Below are positions 31,659-41,901 of a stretch of DNA of 64,000 nucleotides, one piece after another. The first letter of the stretch is position 1; the number at the start of each line of letters is the position of its first letter. The position numbers and the translations under genes were made by a program. The notes under the pieces were generated by a model. That model searched no databases. It was not told the DNA's origin and saw nothing but the letters and a program-made list of their open reading frames with translations. Location of the stretch: positions 1,364,001 to 1,428,000 of the forward strand of contig JALRMH010000001.1 in the NCBI GenBank assembly GCA_026119935.1, read 5' to 3'. This DNA comes from Endothia cerciana (Eukaryota; Ascomycota; Sordariomycetes; Diaporthales; Cryphonectriaceae).

Positions 31659-33046
31659 TCACTTCTCGAGACGACGACTCTGGTGCCAATTATTCATCGG
31701 CACCTCGTCTCCGAGGTCAACATAATATCCCGTATGCGGCGACATCTTCCCGCTGTTCTTGGAAGCAGCAGTCTCCCTCCTCCGCCGTATGACAGTGAAG
31801 GCCTTGATACCGGCATATGTCAGGTACATGATGATCGCGACCACCGTGTACGCGATGATCCAGCTGCTGGGCGCGTGCGTCAGCTGCAGACCAAGGCCCG
31901 CGTTGACGGCACCGATGAAGATGAGGCTGCGTCCCCAGTACAGGTGGATGTAGCTGACGATGCCCCTGCCGCTGTGCTTCAGGTAGTGCCGGTGATGTAG
32001 GTGACCCAGGGCGGGCTGGATGCCGAGGAGGCAGACGACCACCGTGCCGAGCGTGGTGTGGCTGTTGTTGAAGAGCTGCAACGAAAGTCAGTACGGTCGT
32101 CTCGTCATCGTCCCGCGGGTTTGAAACACTTACCAGGCTGCGCTGCTGCGCACCGTACACACCGAGGCCGAAGAACGCCCACATAGACAGCCAGGTGATC
32201 ACCTGCCATCCAGCATGGACCTGCCATTTGCCGATCAATGGCATGACTGCCGACCCCAGTGGGTAGAAGACCGCAAACGCGAGCGCCATTCCGAGGCCAT
32301 GCGCCCAGATGACCTGTTGGTTCGGCTTCGCACCCTGCGTGACACCTCCTGCGCTGGACCCGGAACTCGTGGCCGCCGCCGTAGAAGTAAACGGGTTACT
32401 GTCTGCCGCGAGCGTCGCCTGCGTCAGGTCCAGGTCGAACGACGTATGCGCATCATGGTAGGTGATGGTCTCCGCGGGATCAGTGCTGTCCAGGGCAGCC
32501 CCCGCCTTCCACGCGCCGATCCAGTTCGAGCTGGTACTCGCCGTGCTCAGCGACCCGCCGGACCAGGCCTTGCAGTCGGTGCACAGGATGTTCGCGACCA
32601 TCATGCCGTTGGACACGCCGCTGCCCGCCATGAGCTGGATGCTCGAGGCGGTCGTTGCGTCGTACTTGGGCTGGGTCTCTCCTTTCCCCTGGCGTGACGA
32701 GACCGTTACGTTGCCGGTGCCGTCGGCGTACATGATGAACATGTTCGCGCCGGCCATCTCCTGTGTGCCTGCGCCCAGCCCGACCCAGGAATAGGACGTG
32801 GGCGCGGAGATCTGCATGTAGATGTTGCCGGTGCTCGAGTCGGCTGTCGCCTCTGGAACGCCTACGGCGTAGCAGACGTCATCGGCGCCCGACGCGCAGG
32901 TGCTGATGGGGTCTGCGTTGGCGGATGTTGCGCCTGCTATTGTGTAAGCCTGGGTGGCACACCGGCACAGAGGTTGGTGGCTTGCTATTTGTTGACTTAC
33001 ACAATACCGCCGCCATCGCGGCCGTGAGGCCGAAGGATGCCTGCAT
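31659..33046 (-). CDS. DOMON and cytochrome b561 domain membrane protein
   Basis: Three exons, 33046-33001, 32936-32134 and 32075-31659, encode 421 residues. Residues 1-23 are a signal peptide whose last part is supplied by exon 2 (64-nt intron). A DOMON/CDH-cytochrome-like domain follows (about 28-190), with CASGADDVCYAVGVP, SYSWVGLGAGTQEMAGANMF and NWIGAW. A Ser/Thr linker leads to a b561-type region with five or six TM helices (about 215-375). Candidate haem-ligand histidines lie in IWAHGLGM, KWQVHAGW, NNSHTTLG and SYIHLYWG. The tail is cytosolic and basic. Such proteins are predicted to move electrons across the plasma membrane, for example from ascorbate or to extracellular metal or redox enzymes; no substrate is known for the fungal type. 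Splice phases all agree. Confidence 0.88.
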
Positions 33047-36000
33047 CGCAGTGGATTTCCCTACAGCACAGCTCTTTGGGGATTCTCTCTGTCAAATGAA
33101 GACAGTACACACAAAAAGGGAACCTCAGAAGAGGGGGCACAGCCAAACTGTTATGCTAAGAGTGTGACGGGGCGCAACACAGTGCGGAAGTAATATGACG
33201 GTGGAATTATAAGAACAGGGCCTGGGAACGGACTGCGGCATGTGTCTGATATAAAACAACAGCAAGCACATGCCTTAGGGACGAGGAAGGAGGTGGGTGA
33301 TCGACATCTTGACTCTGCTACAGACTCGCGCATATGCACACTTGTACGACTTATGTCCCGCTGATCTCTTAATGCGAAGAGCAAGAACAAAGTCCAGCGA
33401 GGGTCTTGGCCCAGGAAGACCTGGAGGTAGTATCGCATGTCGATCTGAGGTGCAGCCGGGGTGGTCCCTCCTGCCACGGGCTCGGGCCAGAGGAGGAAGT
33501 GTGACTGATGTGTTTCGCGATACCCTGCTCATCGTAGTACCTACCTCTTAGCATAGTACGACGTGTGAGAGGACGGCATGCGAGAGGACTACGCCCACAC
33601 ACCATCAGCAGCGAGGAACAAAGTGACGCGGCCGGCTAAGAGCTTCAAGGTCGGTGATCTAAAACATTGGCGCTGAGCCTGTCGGAGCCGTAGCGCCTAG
33701 TTGATAGGAATGCCATGGGTGCCAAGTCTTGGAGCCCACGACGCATCGAGGCGATCCATGGCTGAGCCTGCGAGCTTGATAAGACGTTTGCAAAGCACGG
33801 GAAACGTGAAAGAAGTGAGACACTGATTCGCCTAGGCATACCTCGAGATCGAGGATGATCATCACGGCCCGCGGCGAGAGGTCTCGAAGAGTCCTCTGCC
33901 ACTCGGTCGAGGCACCACATCGCACTCCCATATTAGCTCCCAAGTCTCTCGCCCTGCTGTGCTCCCGCGCGGTTGATCGTCATGCCTATCGCTCTCGTCT
34001 GTTTCTCAGGAACCCAAGCCAGCCTTGTGTCATGGGTCTCAGCCTCAACTCCTCAGCTGGCGGGCACGTTTGAGCATGCCCTCCAGACCGCTCTGGAATG
34101 CTGTGCTGCGGCGGCGCTCGCCAGCCTGACCAGGCGCTAGAGCTTCGTCCGATAAGGTTTGGACGGGCGCGGCGCTACTGCTAGTGTGCAAAAGCCAGAA
34201 TAAAGTCTCAGATCTCTGAAGGATGACGGCCGGCTCAACAAGTGTTGTCAGGGTCGGGGTGCTGCCGTGGAGTTCATGGCACGAGGTTGTTGCGCTTCAT
34301 GAGCCGCTTATCTGTGAAACCTTACCTTGCCCAGGACTTGGCCATGCAGCACAGCCTCGAGCACACACGACTGCTTGCGTGGACACACCAATGGGGCGCT
34401 GGGCATTAGCGATAACGTCCTGTCGTCTTCCGCTCGTGTCAAGGTGATGTCAGTTCCGTCCCCTTCCAGAAGGAGGGGCGCGGAGCTTTTGAGACATCCG
34501 CCCTGGACCATTGGTGTAGGTTCCCGGAACGGTGCAAGATCTGCCATTAGAACAAAGGCCGCAGAAGCATCATGATTGGGAGGTTCAAAGGCCTCTTCGC
34601 AAATGCCTGCCGCGGGTGTCCGGACGCTCATCCCACGGCTGGACCGCTCATGGGCGCCGTCCACACCGGACGAGCCGTCACACACCCAACCTCATGCACC
34701 AGTCTGGCATTGCCGTATCATCGACATGGCTGCGTGGTAGGGCCTGACGTGATTGCGCAAGCGCCTTGTCCCAAACCAGCGAGCACTCGACGAAAGAACA
34801 GACGAGGGCAAGGCGAGCCAGCACTCGCGCCTGCGCCTTGCTGCAACACGGCGAGCTGCACCATGGACCACCTGTAACAGAGACTGTTGAGGATGTTGTT
34901 CGAAGGAGGCTACCATCCCTTCCCTTCCCTCTTGTCAAGCACCCCTGGCACCTGGAACTGTATGCATGCAAGGGTTGCAGCGGCACACTACTGTACAGTA
35001 GTTGGCCTCGGGAGCGCATCCGAGGGCGGAAGACCCCAACTCTTGTCGATTTGCAAGGGGGTCTGACACCAGTAGCCGCTGTATCGATCCCATAAGACTA
35101 CAAGGGAGCGGTCTGTTTGCGGTTTTCAAACTACCCATTAGGACGACGACCTCGTGGACTCAAACGATAGGGCAAAATATCACCCAGGCTCGTCGTCCCG
35201 AAGATATCATGTCGACTATACAATACATGGGCTCTCTCTCGTAACAAGTCCTTAGGTGCCTTGCCGTTTCAGACGCTGATCTCCCGTAGGCACTCCCCTG
35301 GTCCGCTATCATGGCATCCCGTCTCTTCTTTGCTCATCTCACCAGTGTTCGATGTGGGACAAGGGTCGTGTGCCGGTTGGGAGCTCTTCCTCCCGCCGCT
35401 CGTCCGCGGCCATGATCATCTCTGAAGGTCTGTCCGTCTCGAGCGCGGAGCTCAGCAGATACAACCCAAGACAACGGATGTTGATTCCAAGACCGGGCGC
35501 TTACCACCACGCGTCTCACGCACTTTGGCAATGGAGGGAAAGAAATAAAGAAAGCAAGGGAGGGAGAAAGGGGAGGCGTGGAAAACAAACACCCCCTCCC
35601 CTAAGAAAAAAAGGAAAACAGGAGATAGCAAGGAAAGGTTGAAAATAACTAGCTATCGGCGGGCCCTGGAGAGAGAAAAGGGAGACAGGGAGAACAAAAG
35701 GAAAACCTCTCAAGACGATCTTCCACCACAGGCTTCGTCCGTGCTGCTTGTCGTTGAAACAACCCGCATGCTGGCATGAAGACTGCACCTCGTGAGACAG
35801 TGCAAGCTAAAACCCTTTGCCTGCGACGGCAGTTTTATCTGTTCTTGGCCCTACCGGGATGAATCACTGGAAGTCCGGGTGAGGGTTCTGTGCAGGTACG
35901 GATGACGATAATTTCTCCTCGGCGTTCAGCACGAGGTGCGAGGAAGGCCTCAGGCTCCGGGCTCTGGTCTCCTGCGGCCAGGAGATGTCGCCATGGTGAG

Positions 36001-36670
36001 TCAGTATTTGCGCCGGGGTCGCCATCTCCGTGAAGCTGCGCATCTTGTCTCTATGAGAACGCATCCAACTCGCCGGCGCCTGTTGGACTGATGCTGCTGC
36101 GACCGACTAGAGCCCTCCCTCCCCGCCAACCATCAAGAGAATGAATTCCCCAGGGTCAGCTGTCGGTCAGCCTAACAGGCTAAGAGCCGATTCTCCCACA
36201 ATAGAGAGTCCAATAATTGCCTGTAGGCCCTCATTTGGCAACCCTGTCGGGGTCCGGCCCCGTCGTCTTCAACTCACGATGAAGCTTGCAGCAGTAAGAC
36301 TGGGGGCGAATGCATTCCCAATAACTCAAATCTATCACTTTCTCTCCACGGCTCGGTCCAACGCGGGCCAGACACAATTATTATTCCCCGCTCCGTCCAG
36401 GGGGACCATTCCTTGTACCCGAAAACATTTGTTTGCCCGGAACTCCTGTATCCTTCCCAGCCAGCCGACGGACAGGTTGCTGCCGAGACTCGGACCGCGT
36501 TGAACCCAAGCGGAACGAACCTCTTTCTTATAAACCATGCAGTAATCATGTCTCTTGTCTTGTCTGTAGCCTGTATCTTCTATTGTGTACGAAGCTTCTG
36601 GTACGTCGCTTCTACCTGCCAAGCGTCCTGCTCAGATGGGGAACCCACTGCGATGGTCCGAGCTCTGCCG
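33047..36670. other. Gene-poor spacer, 3.6 kb
   Basis: I find no frame with family features on either strand; the longest frames are composition-driven. A TGAGTCA word occurs at 35997-36003. The region between 35520 and 35700 is purine-rich. Genes with many short exons could be missed here. Confidence 0.4.
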
Positions 36671-38299
36671 TTACACCCCCTGAGCGAATGCGAAGCCGTT
36701 CGAGTTCAGCAGGCTGTGACTCGCCACGAAACTGAAGCCACCGAAGGGATTGTCCTCAAGACGCCCGCTCGTAGGGCTCAATGGCTCCGCCAGGGAAGTC
36801 CGTGGGCTCAGGCTGAGCGCCGTGAACTCGTCCGAGAAGTTCTCAGCCAACTCGGGGTCCGTGATCATGGGCTGGATCGGCGGCTCGACCTCGCGGGCGG
36901 CGAGCTTCTTCCAGTCGATGTGCTTGAAGAAACGGTGGCCCTTGATGATCGCAAGGTCCTTGGGCATGTGGCTTCCCAGACGCTTCTTGGGGTCCTTCTT
37001 CAGCAGGCGCGTGATGAGGTCTTTGGCATCGTTGCTGAGGAAGTAGGGCAGGGCCAGCTTCTGCTTGAGGATGTTCTGCTGCACCTTGCGATGGTTCCCG
37101 CCGCGGAAAGGGGCGTCTCCCACCATCATGTCGTAGGCAAGGGCGCCTAGCGACCACCAGTCCACAGCCTTGCCGTATTTCTCGCCCTTGATGACCTCTG
37201 GAGCCATGTACTCAACCGTGCCCAGAATCGAGCTACATGTCGCGTCGTCAGCGGCGACCTTGGACAGTCCAAAGTCTGTGAGAAGCACGTGGCCTTCGGA
37301 GTCCAGGAGGATGTTCTCGGGCTTCAGGTCGCGGTAGACGACGCCGAGGTCGTCGTGCAGGTGCGAGAGCGCCAGGACCATCTCTGCCAGGTAGAAGGCA
37401 GACCGCGTCTCAGAGAACATGCGCTCGGCCTTGAGGTGATGGAACAGCTCGCCTCCCTGACCGTACTCGAGAATGAGGTACAGCTTCTCCTTGTCCTGGA
37501 AGGCGTAGTAGAGCTTGACCACAAAGGGGTGCCGATTGACCGACTCGAGGATATGGCGCTCGTTCTTGGTCTGCTCGATGAGCTTCTTGTGGACGACCAG
37601 CGAGGCCTTCTTGAACTGCTTCTGGGCGTAGAGCCGGCCAGTGGTGCGCTGCTTGACCAGAATCACGGTTCCGTAGGTACCCTTGCCCAGGCACCGCAGG
37701 GGCTCGAAATCCTCGGCTGTCATCTTGCGAGGCGGGTTGGCCGGCACTCCCTCCATGTCATCCTCGAAGACGCCGTCTTCCTGGGCAGCGCCAAGGCCCG
37801 GCGCGCTCGCGCTGACGAAGTCGCCATCCAGGTTGATCTCATAACGGGCCGAGACGTCCGAGGCCTCCTCATCGCCGCTTCCCTCGCTACCGTGGCTGCT
37901 CTGTGGTCGGTTACCAGTCTCGTTCATGGCGCCACGAGCCCTGACAGGGCGGGCCAGTGGCGAAAGGCTGCTGCGGCGCGTGACCGAGCTCGCCCGGGAG
38001 GAGCTGGTGCTGTCGAGGTTGAGGGAGTCGATCTGTGATCGCAGGAGGGAGATCCCGCTGACGGCAGGGGACTGTGGGGCCGGACGCAGCAGGGGGCTGC
38101 AGTTCGCGCTGACGACGTCGTCGATGGCCGGGTTTCGTGAGCGTCGACCACGCAAGACAGGAGGCGATGACTTGTCGGCAGCGACAAGTCGGGGCGTGGC
38201 GCTGTTGCCATACTCGGACTCTTCGTCTCCAGAGCCACTCGGGGTCTGAAATCCGCGGACCACGGTAGTGGCCATGGCCGCCGCCGTCTTGAGATTCAT
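36671..38299 (-). CDS. AGC-family serine/threonine kinase, Psk1/S6-kinase-like
   Basis: A single exon of 542 residues from the first in-frame ATG (38299); upstream the frame opens only with GTG and meets a stop at about 38395. The N-terminal 185 residues are Ser/Arg/Pro-rich with several RRSS/RRSR sites. The kinase domain (about 195-455) has the glycine loop LGKGTYGTV, Lys227 (YAQK), catalytic Asp324 (VYRDLKPEN), DFG at 342-344 and the activation loop SILGTVEYMAPE. An AGC C-terminal extension follows, with the turn region SPRTSLAEPLSPTS and hydrophobic motif FGGFSFV. This layout matches fission yeast Psk1, an S6 kinase relative under TORC1. The stop before 38396 coincides with a CTAG that could be an intron acceptor, so an upstream coding exon is possible. 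Confidence 0.9.
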   Translation of the reverse strand: MNLKTAAAMATTVVRGFQTPSGSGDEESEYGNSATPRLVAADKSSPPVLRGRRSRNPAIDDVVSANCSPLLRPAPQSPAVSGISLLRSQIDSLNLDSTSSSRASSVTRRSSLSPLARPVRARGAMNETGNRPQSSHGSEGSGDEEASDVSARYEINLDGDFVSASAPGLGAAQEDGVFEDDMEGVPANPPRKMTAEDFEPLRCLGKGTYGTVILVKQRTTGRLYAQKQFKKASLVVHKKLIEQTKNERHILESVNRHPFVVKLYYAFQDKEKLYLILEYGQGGELFHHLKAERMFSETRSAFYLAEMVLALSHLHDDLGVVYRDLKPENILLDSEGHVLLTDFGLSKVAADDATCSSILGTVEYMAPEVIKGEKYGKAVDWWSLGALAYDMMVGDAPFRGGNHRKVQQNILKQKLALPYFLSNDAKDLITRLLKKDPKKRLGSHMPKDLAIIKGHRFFKHIDWKKLAAREVEPPIQPMITDPELAENFSDEFTALSLSPRTSLAEPLSPTSGRLEDNPFGGFSFVASHSLLNSNGFAFAQGV

Positions 38300-38437
38300 G
38301 TTCGGAATATCGCGAGGGTGGCGACGACCCTTCTTCTCCTTGTCCTTTTTGTTTTGGGATCTGTCCACCGCGAGCGACGACCGTTCACGATCCTAGGGGT
38401 CGCGTCTCGCTGCAGGGCTTGTCGTGTGGCCGGCCGT

Positions 38438-38581
38438 TCAAGGCGCACCGCGGCGGGCTTCGGGGTCTTTGCGGCAGTCGGCGAACTCGTTTCGTGAGGG
38501 TCTCTGGCGGCACTGGACGCGCATCTGATACTTGAAGAAGGAGAACGAAAAGGAGGATTGCGTTTCGTTACTGGTATGCAT
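38438..38581 (-). other. Candidate upstream ORF (47 codons) in the psk1-like leader
   Basis: Starting ATGCATACC at 38581 and ending TGA at 38438-38440, it lies 139 bp before the kinase ATG on the same strand and contains a second in-frame ATG. Its product is Ser/Phe- then Arg-rich and not recognised. Whether the leader includes it depends on the unmapped transcription start. Confidence 0.3.
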
Positions 38582-38854
38582 TTGCGAGGGAATAGCGGTT
38601 GGTTCTCTTTGGTTGCTGTGGGACTCGTGGTCTGGGGGATCAGGTCACTTGAGGGAAGGTAGAAGGGAAGGCTGGAAGGAGTGAGACTTTAAAGGAGCAT
38701 GTGCCTGAGAATCTTGAATTTCCCGGTCCTGCGAGGTTGTGGGGCCCGGCCTGGGGGGAGATTTTTAATTGGGGCAGTGACCGACTGGCGGGCCCTGGGA
38801 GGAGGCCCTGTCAGGGCGCGCCAGGGCTGACTTTCCAGGGGGTTTGACTGCCAA

Positions 38855-38933
38855 GGTCTACCATAGTACTTACTATGTACTTACATGCTATGGTACTACT
38901 GTGTGCTATGGCACCTTGGTAGACGGCCCGCAA
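38855..38933. repeat. CCATAG/CTATGG inverted-repeat cluster upstream of the psk1-like gene
   Basis: The sequence has CCAAGGT..CTACCATAGTAC on the left and CTATGGTAC..CTATGGCACCTTGG on the right, with two TATGTAC/TAGTAC words between. CCATAG pairs with CTATGG, and CCAAGGT with ACCTTGG. It is about 560 bp upstream of the kinase ATG. Confidence 0.65.
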
Positions 38934-39789
38934 TGGGGCCACAAGGAGCGGGCAGCCCCGCGAAACAAGGCCACCCCAGATGGGACCTTCCAACGTCCAG
39001 GTTTCAACCTTCGCGGGTGGGAGCGGCTTTGTTGAGGCTGGCCCGGCCCACTCATCTGTTTGTTTCTTTCGGCGTCGTCGGGTCTCGAACTTCCCCGGTA
39101 CGTAGGTTCCGCTACAGCCTCTGGGGTTTGATGCCGAATGACATCGTGACATCTCGACGAATACTTTCCACAGACAAATGTTGTCTCGAACGGCGGCAGC
39201 AAACTTTAATGGCCACGGGCGCGCCGATCACGGCACTTCGTATCTGCTAGTGCTCCACCTGTGGTGAAAAGACTGCGCTCCGTCTTACCAGAGGCCATAC
39301 TGGAAGCCTGGCTGCTGGTCTGGGGTGAGCGTTATTTCAGGACACAATGCCCAAAGATCTGACTATATCCAAATACGGACTGTGCCCCCCCCCCGGCCTG
39401 CTGCACAACGGCCTGCGATGAGACGTACGAGCAGCGAGAGCGTTCGGAGAAGGATGAGCACAAACAGACATGAGGACTAGCCTTCCACCAAAGACATTGG
39501 AGGAGACCAATATTGCCTGGCACTGCCTGTCACAAGCAATATCCGAGTGGCAACGTGTCGTATGTCACATGCTCTGCTCATCAAGAGGTTGGACTTTACG
39601 GGAACTGCAGACTTTCCACGGCGGACTAGGGGACAGGTGGCTACCTGATGCAACCCCGAAAACCCGAGTGTGAGTTTGTCCCAAGCAAGCTGTGACGCAG
39701 ATTTCTTTTCCAGTGGCTGGACCGGCGTTCGGCCGCATTGTGCTGGGTATCTTAACACGCTTTCCTCCCCCTTTGCGGGTTTCCCTTAC

Positions 39790-41476
39790 TTATAGACCCT
39801 CCATTTCATTGCGTGCCCAAAGCTTGATGGTCCTGTCATGACTGCCAGACACGATCCATCTGCCGTCTCTCGAGATGTCGACAGAGCTGACCGGCGCCGT
39901 ATGGGACTCGAGCGAGCTGATGAGAGAGTAGTCGTCCATCGAGTACACATTGACTTTCCGGTCGAACCCACACGACGCAAAGAACGTAGCCGACATCTTT
40001 GGGATCTGCGCGCCCTTGTCGTCTTGCCCGGGAGGCTCGCCGTCGACAGGATCGTCAGGCCCCCTGAACACACGCAGATCCGTCACGCCGGAGGTATTTC
40101 CAGCCAGGTTCCCGCCCGAGTGCACCTTGCGGACATCCCAGACCTTCACAAATCCATCAAGTGACCCTGACAATAACCGGTGGCCATCTATCCAACCCGA
40201 TGAGGTAATGGGCTGGATGTGACCTTCGCACAACATGATCGTGCGACCGCTCCTCAGGTCCCACACCCTGCCAATACTGTCCATCCCCGCGGTAGCGACC
40301 AGTGCACCTTCGGACTGGAAGCTGACAGTCATGACCGCCCTCGAGTGCCCCTCTTGACACAGGATTTCGCTGCCGGTGGCTACATCATAGAGTTTCCATG
40401 TCGTATCGTCGCAGGCAGTAGCCAGGAATCGACCGGACGGGTGAAATCCGATCTTGTTGACTTTAGTCCCACCGGCCTGCACGAGTGAGGAGAATGGTGT
40501 ATCCCGCTCGAGCGACCACAGGTGAACAGCACCGTCCGCTGACGAGGACGCCAGCCGGACAGTGTCACTCCCCGGTGCCACCGGCCCAGGGAACCAGTCG
40601 ACCCCACCAATCTTGGCAGTGTGTCCTCTCAGAGTCTTCTTGACCTCGAGTTCTGGCGCTGAGAGGATCTTTAAACTGCCACCCCAGTCTCCGGTGGCGC
40701 AGAGCTGCCCCTCGGGTGCGAGCCTGACCAAACTCAAGTACCTCTGCCCTCCGACCTGCGAGCTCTGGAGCTCAAAGTCCTGCAACCTTTCCTTGATCTG
40801 CTTCCGGTGCTTGACGTGTGTCCGGAGCGGTATCTTAGCCTCCTCTCGTTGGAACTGCACGCGTCGCTTTGCCCGCGGGAGTGAGTATTTGGCGAGCTCG
40901 ATCCGTGCTTGCAGTAGTTCGTCGTCGCCTCGCGTGTAGTACTCCTCTTCTTGCTCCTCCTCGTCCTCGTCCTCCAGCGCGTCTTCCATATCCACATCGA
41001 CGCCTTCCTGACCCTGGGCCTTGGCCTGCTCAGTCTCGGTCGTCAAGATCTCCCTCAGTCGTTCCCGACGGTCGGCAGGGTTGTTCTCGCCGAAGAGAGT
41101 GATCGGCACGCCTCTCTCGCGCAGCATAGCCTTGATGGCCTCATCGTTTGTGGGGACGGCGATGCGCGCCGCGAGCCGCTTGCGCTCGAACTGGGACAGC
41201 AGTGCTGAGGCATTCTCGCCCGTCGCGAGGTCGTAGTTGTAGTCGTTTGCTGTATTGATCGGTCAGCGACGCCCGCAGAGACGGAGACAACACCTCATAC
41301 TTACGGACTTCATCAAGCGTCATCCCCCTATCCTACGCAGAGGAATCTCAGTCAGTTGAGCCGCGCGCTGTTTGGTTGGTTTTCTGAGCACATATAGGCC
41401 TCGTGAAGCTCTGGGTAGGGCTCCTTACCTCGTCCATCTGGTCCTCCACATACGCTTTCCTCGAAGGGTGCATCAT
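39790..41476 (-). CDS. PRP4: U4/U6 small nuclear ribonucleoprotein PRP4 (WD40, splicing factor)
   Basis: Three exons on the minus strand, 41476-41429, 41332-41305 and 41249-39790, encode 511 residues; introns are 96 and 55 nt. The N-terminus reads MMHPSRKAYVEDQMDE, DRGMTLDEV, then NDYNYDLATG. The splicing-factor motif (SFM) ERGVPITLFGENNPADRRERLREIL, interrupted here after GENN, follows at about 75-100 and is diagnostic for Prp4/PRPF4. After an acidic and basic helical region, seven WD40 repeats (about 205-510) contain ATGDWGGSLKIL, TACDDTTWKLYD, TAGMDSIGRVWDLRSG, SGSLDGFVKVWDVRK and VSGSHDRTIKLWA. Prp4 binds Prp3 and U4/U6 RNA in the tri-snRNP. The frame extends upstream into the divergent promoter, but the double ATG at 41476/41473 is the first in a plausible context. 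Confidence 0.93.
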
Positions 41477-41901
41477 CTTGGCGACGTGACCAACCGAGTC
41501 GTTGAACGAGGCGTGGCTAAGTATGAATGGTCTCGTCCGACCTTGCAAAAGAAAAAGGTCGGGGTCCAAGTTCGAGGAGCGCGGCTCAAGGTGCCTTGCC
41601 TGCCGCCTCACTGAGAAACTTCCGGGGCTGCGTCGGACCCACAGCTTGAGTGGCAGGGGCCTGCACTGATCAAAAGCCGAGAATGAGCGATAACTCTGGC
41701 CCACCTTCGGAGACGATCGTCGACCCTCTTTCAGCACCACTTCAGTTTGTTCCTCTTTCATCATTCCCAGCTTTTCTTTCCTTCACACGTCGCTGCCGCC
41801 TTCGACCCCAGTCCTGCGTCGTGACTCCGCTTTCATCGTCCCATTCACCAATCAACCGCCTGGATCGACTGACTGTCTCATGTTGTGAACCTCGTTCTAC
41901 A
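41477..41901. promoter_or_regulatory. Divergent promoter of PRP4 and the cyclin gene
   Basis: 425 bp between opposing ATGs. CCAATCA is present at 41848-41854, close to the cyclin start. The right half is pyrimidine-rich. Confidence 0.5.

Larger units (their letters stand above)
38300..39789. other. psk1 leader/promoter and PRP4 3' flank
   Basis: No coding gene is supported besides the candidate uORF. An inverted-repeat cluster built from CCATAG/CTATGG and GTAC words occupies 38858-38930. A run of 10 C lies at 39385-39394. Confidence 0.5.

Noticed and set aside
33151..35600. Several 80-125 codon frames on both strands in the DOMON-psk1 gap
   Set aside because: No consistent splice signals, domains or biased codon use; treated as spacer.
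36413..38038. Plus-strand frames (245 and 249 codons) over the psk1-like kinase
   Set aside because: Antisense shadows of a clear AGC kinase; no motifs of their own.
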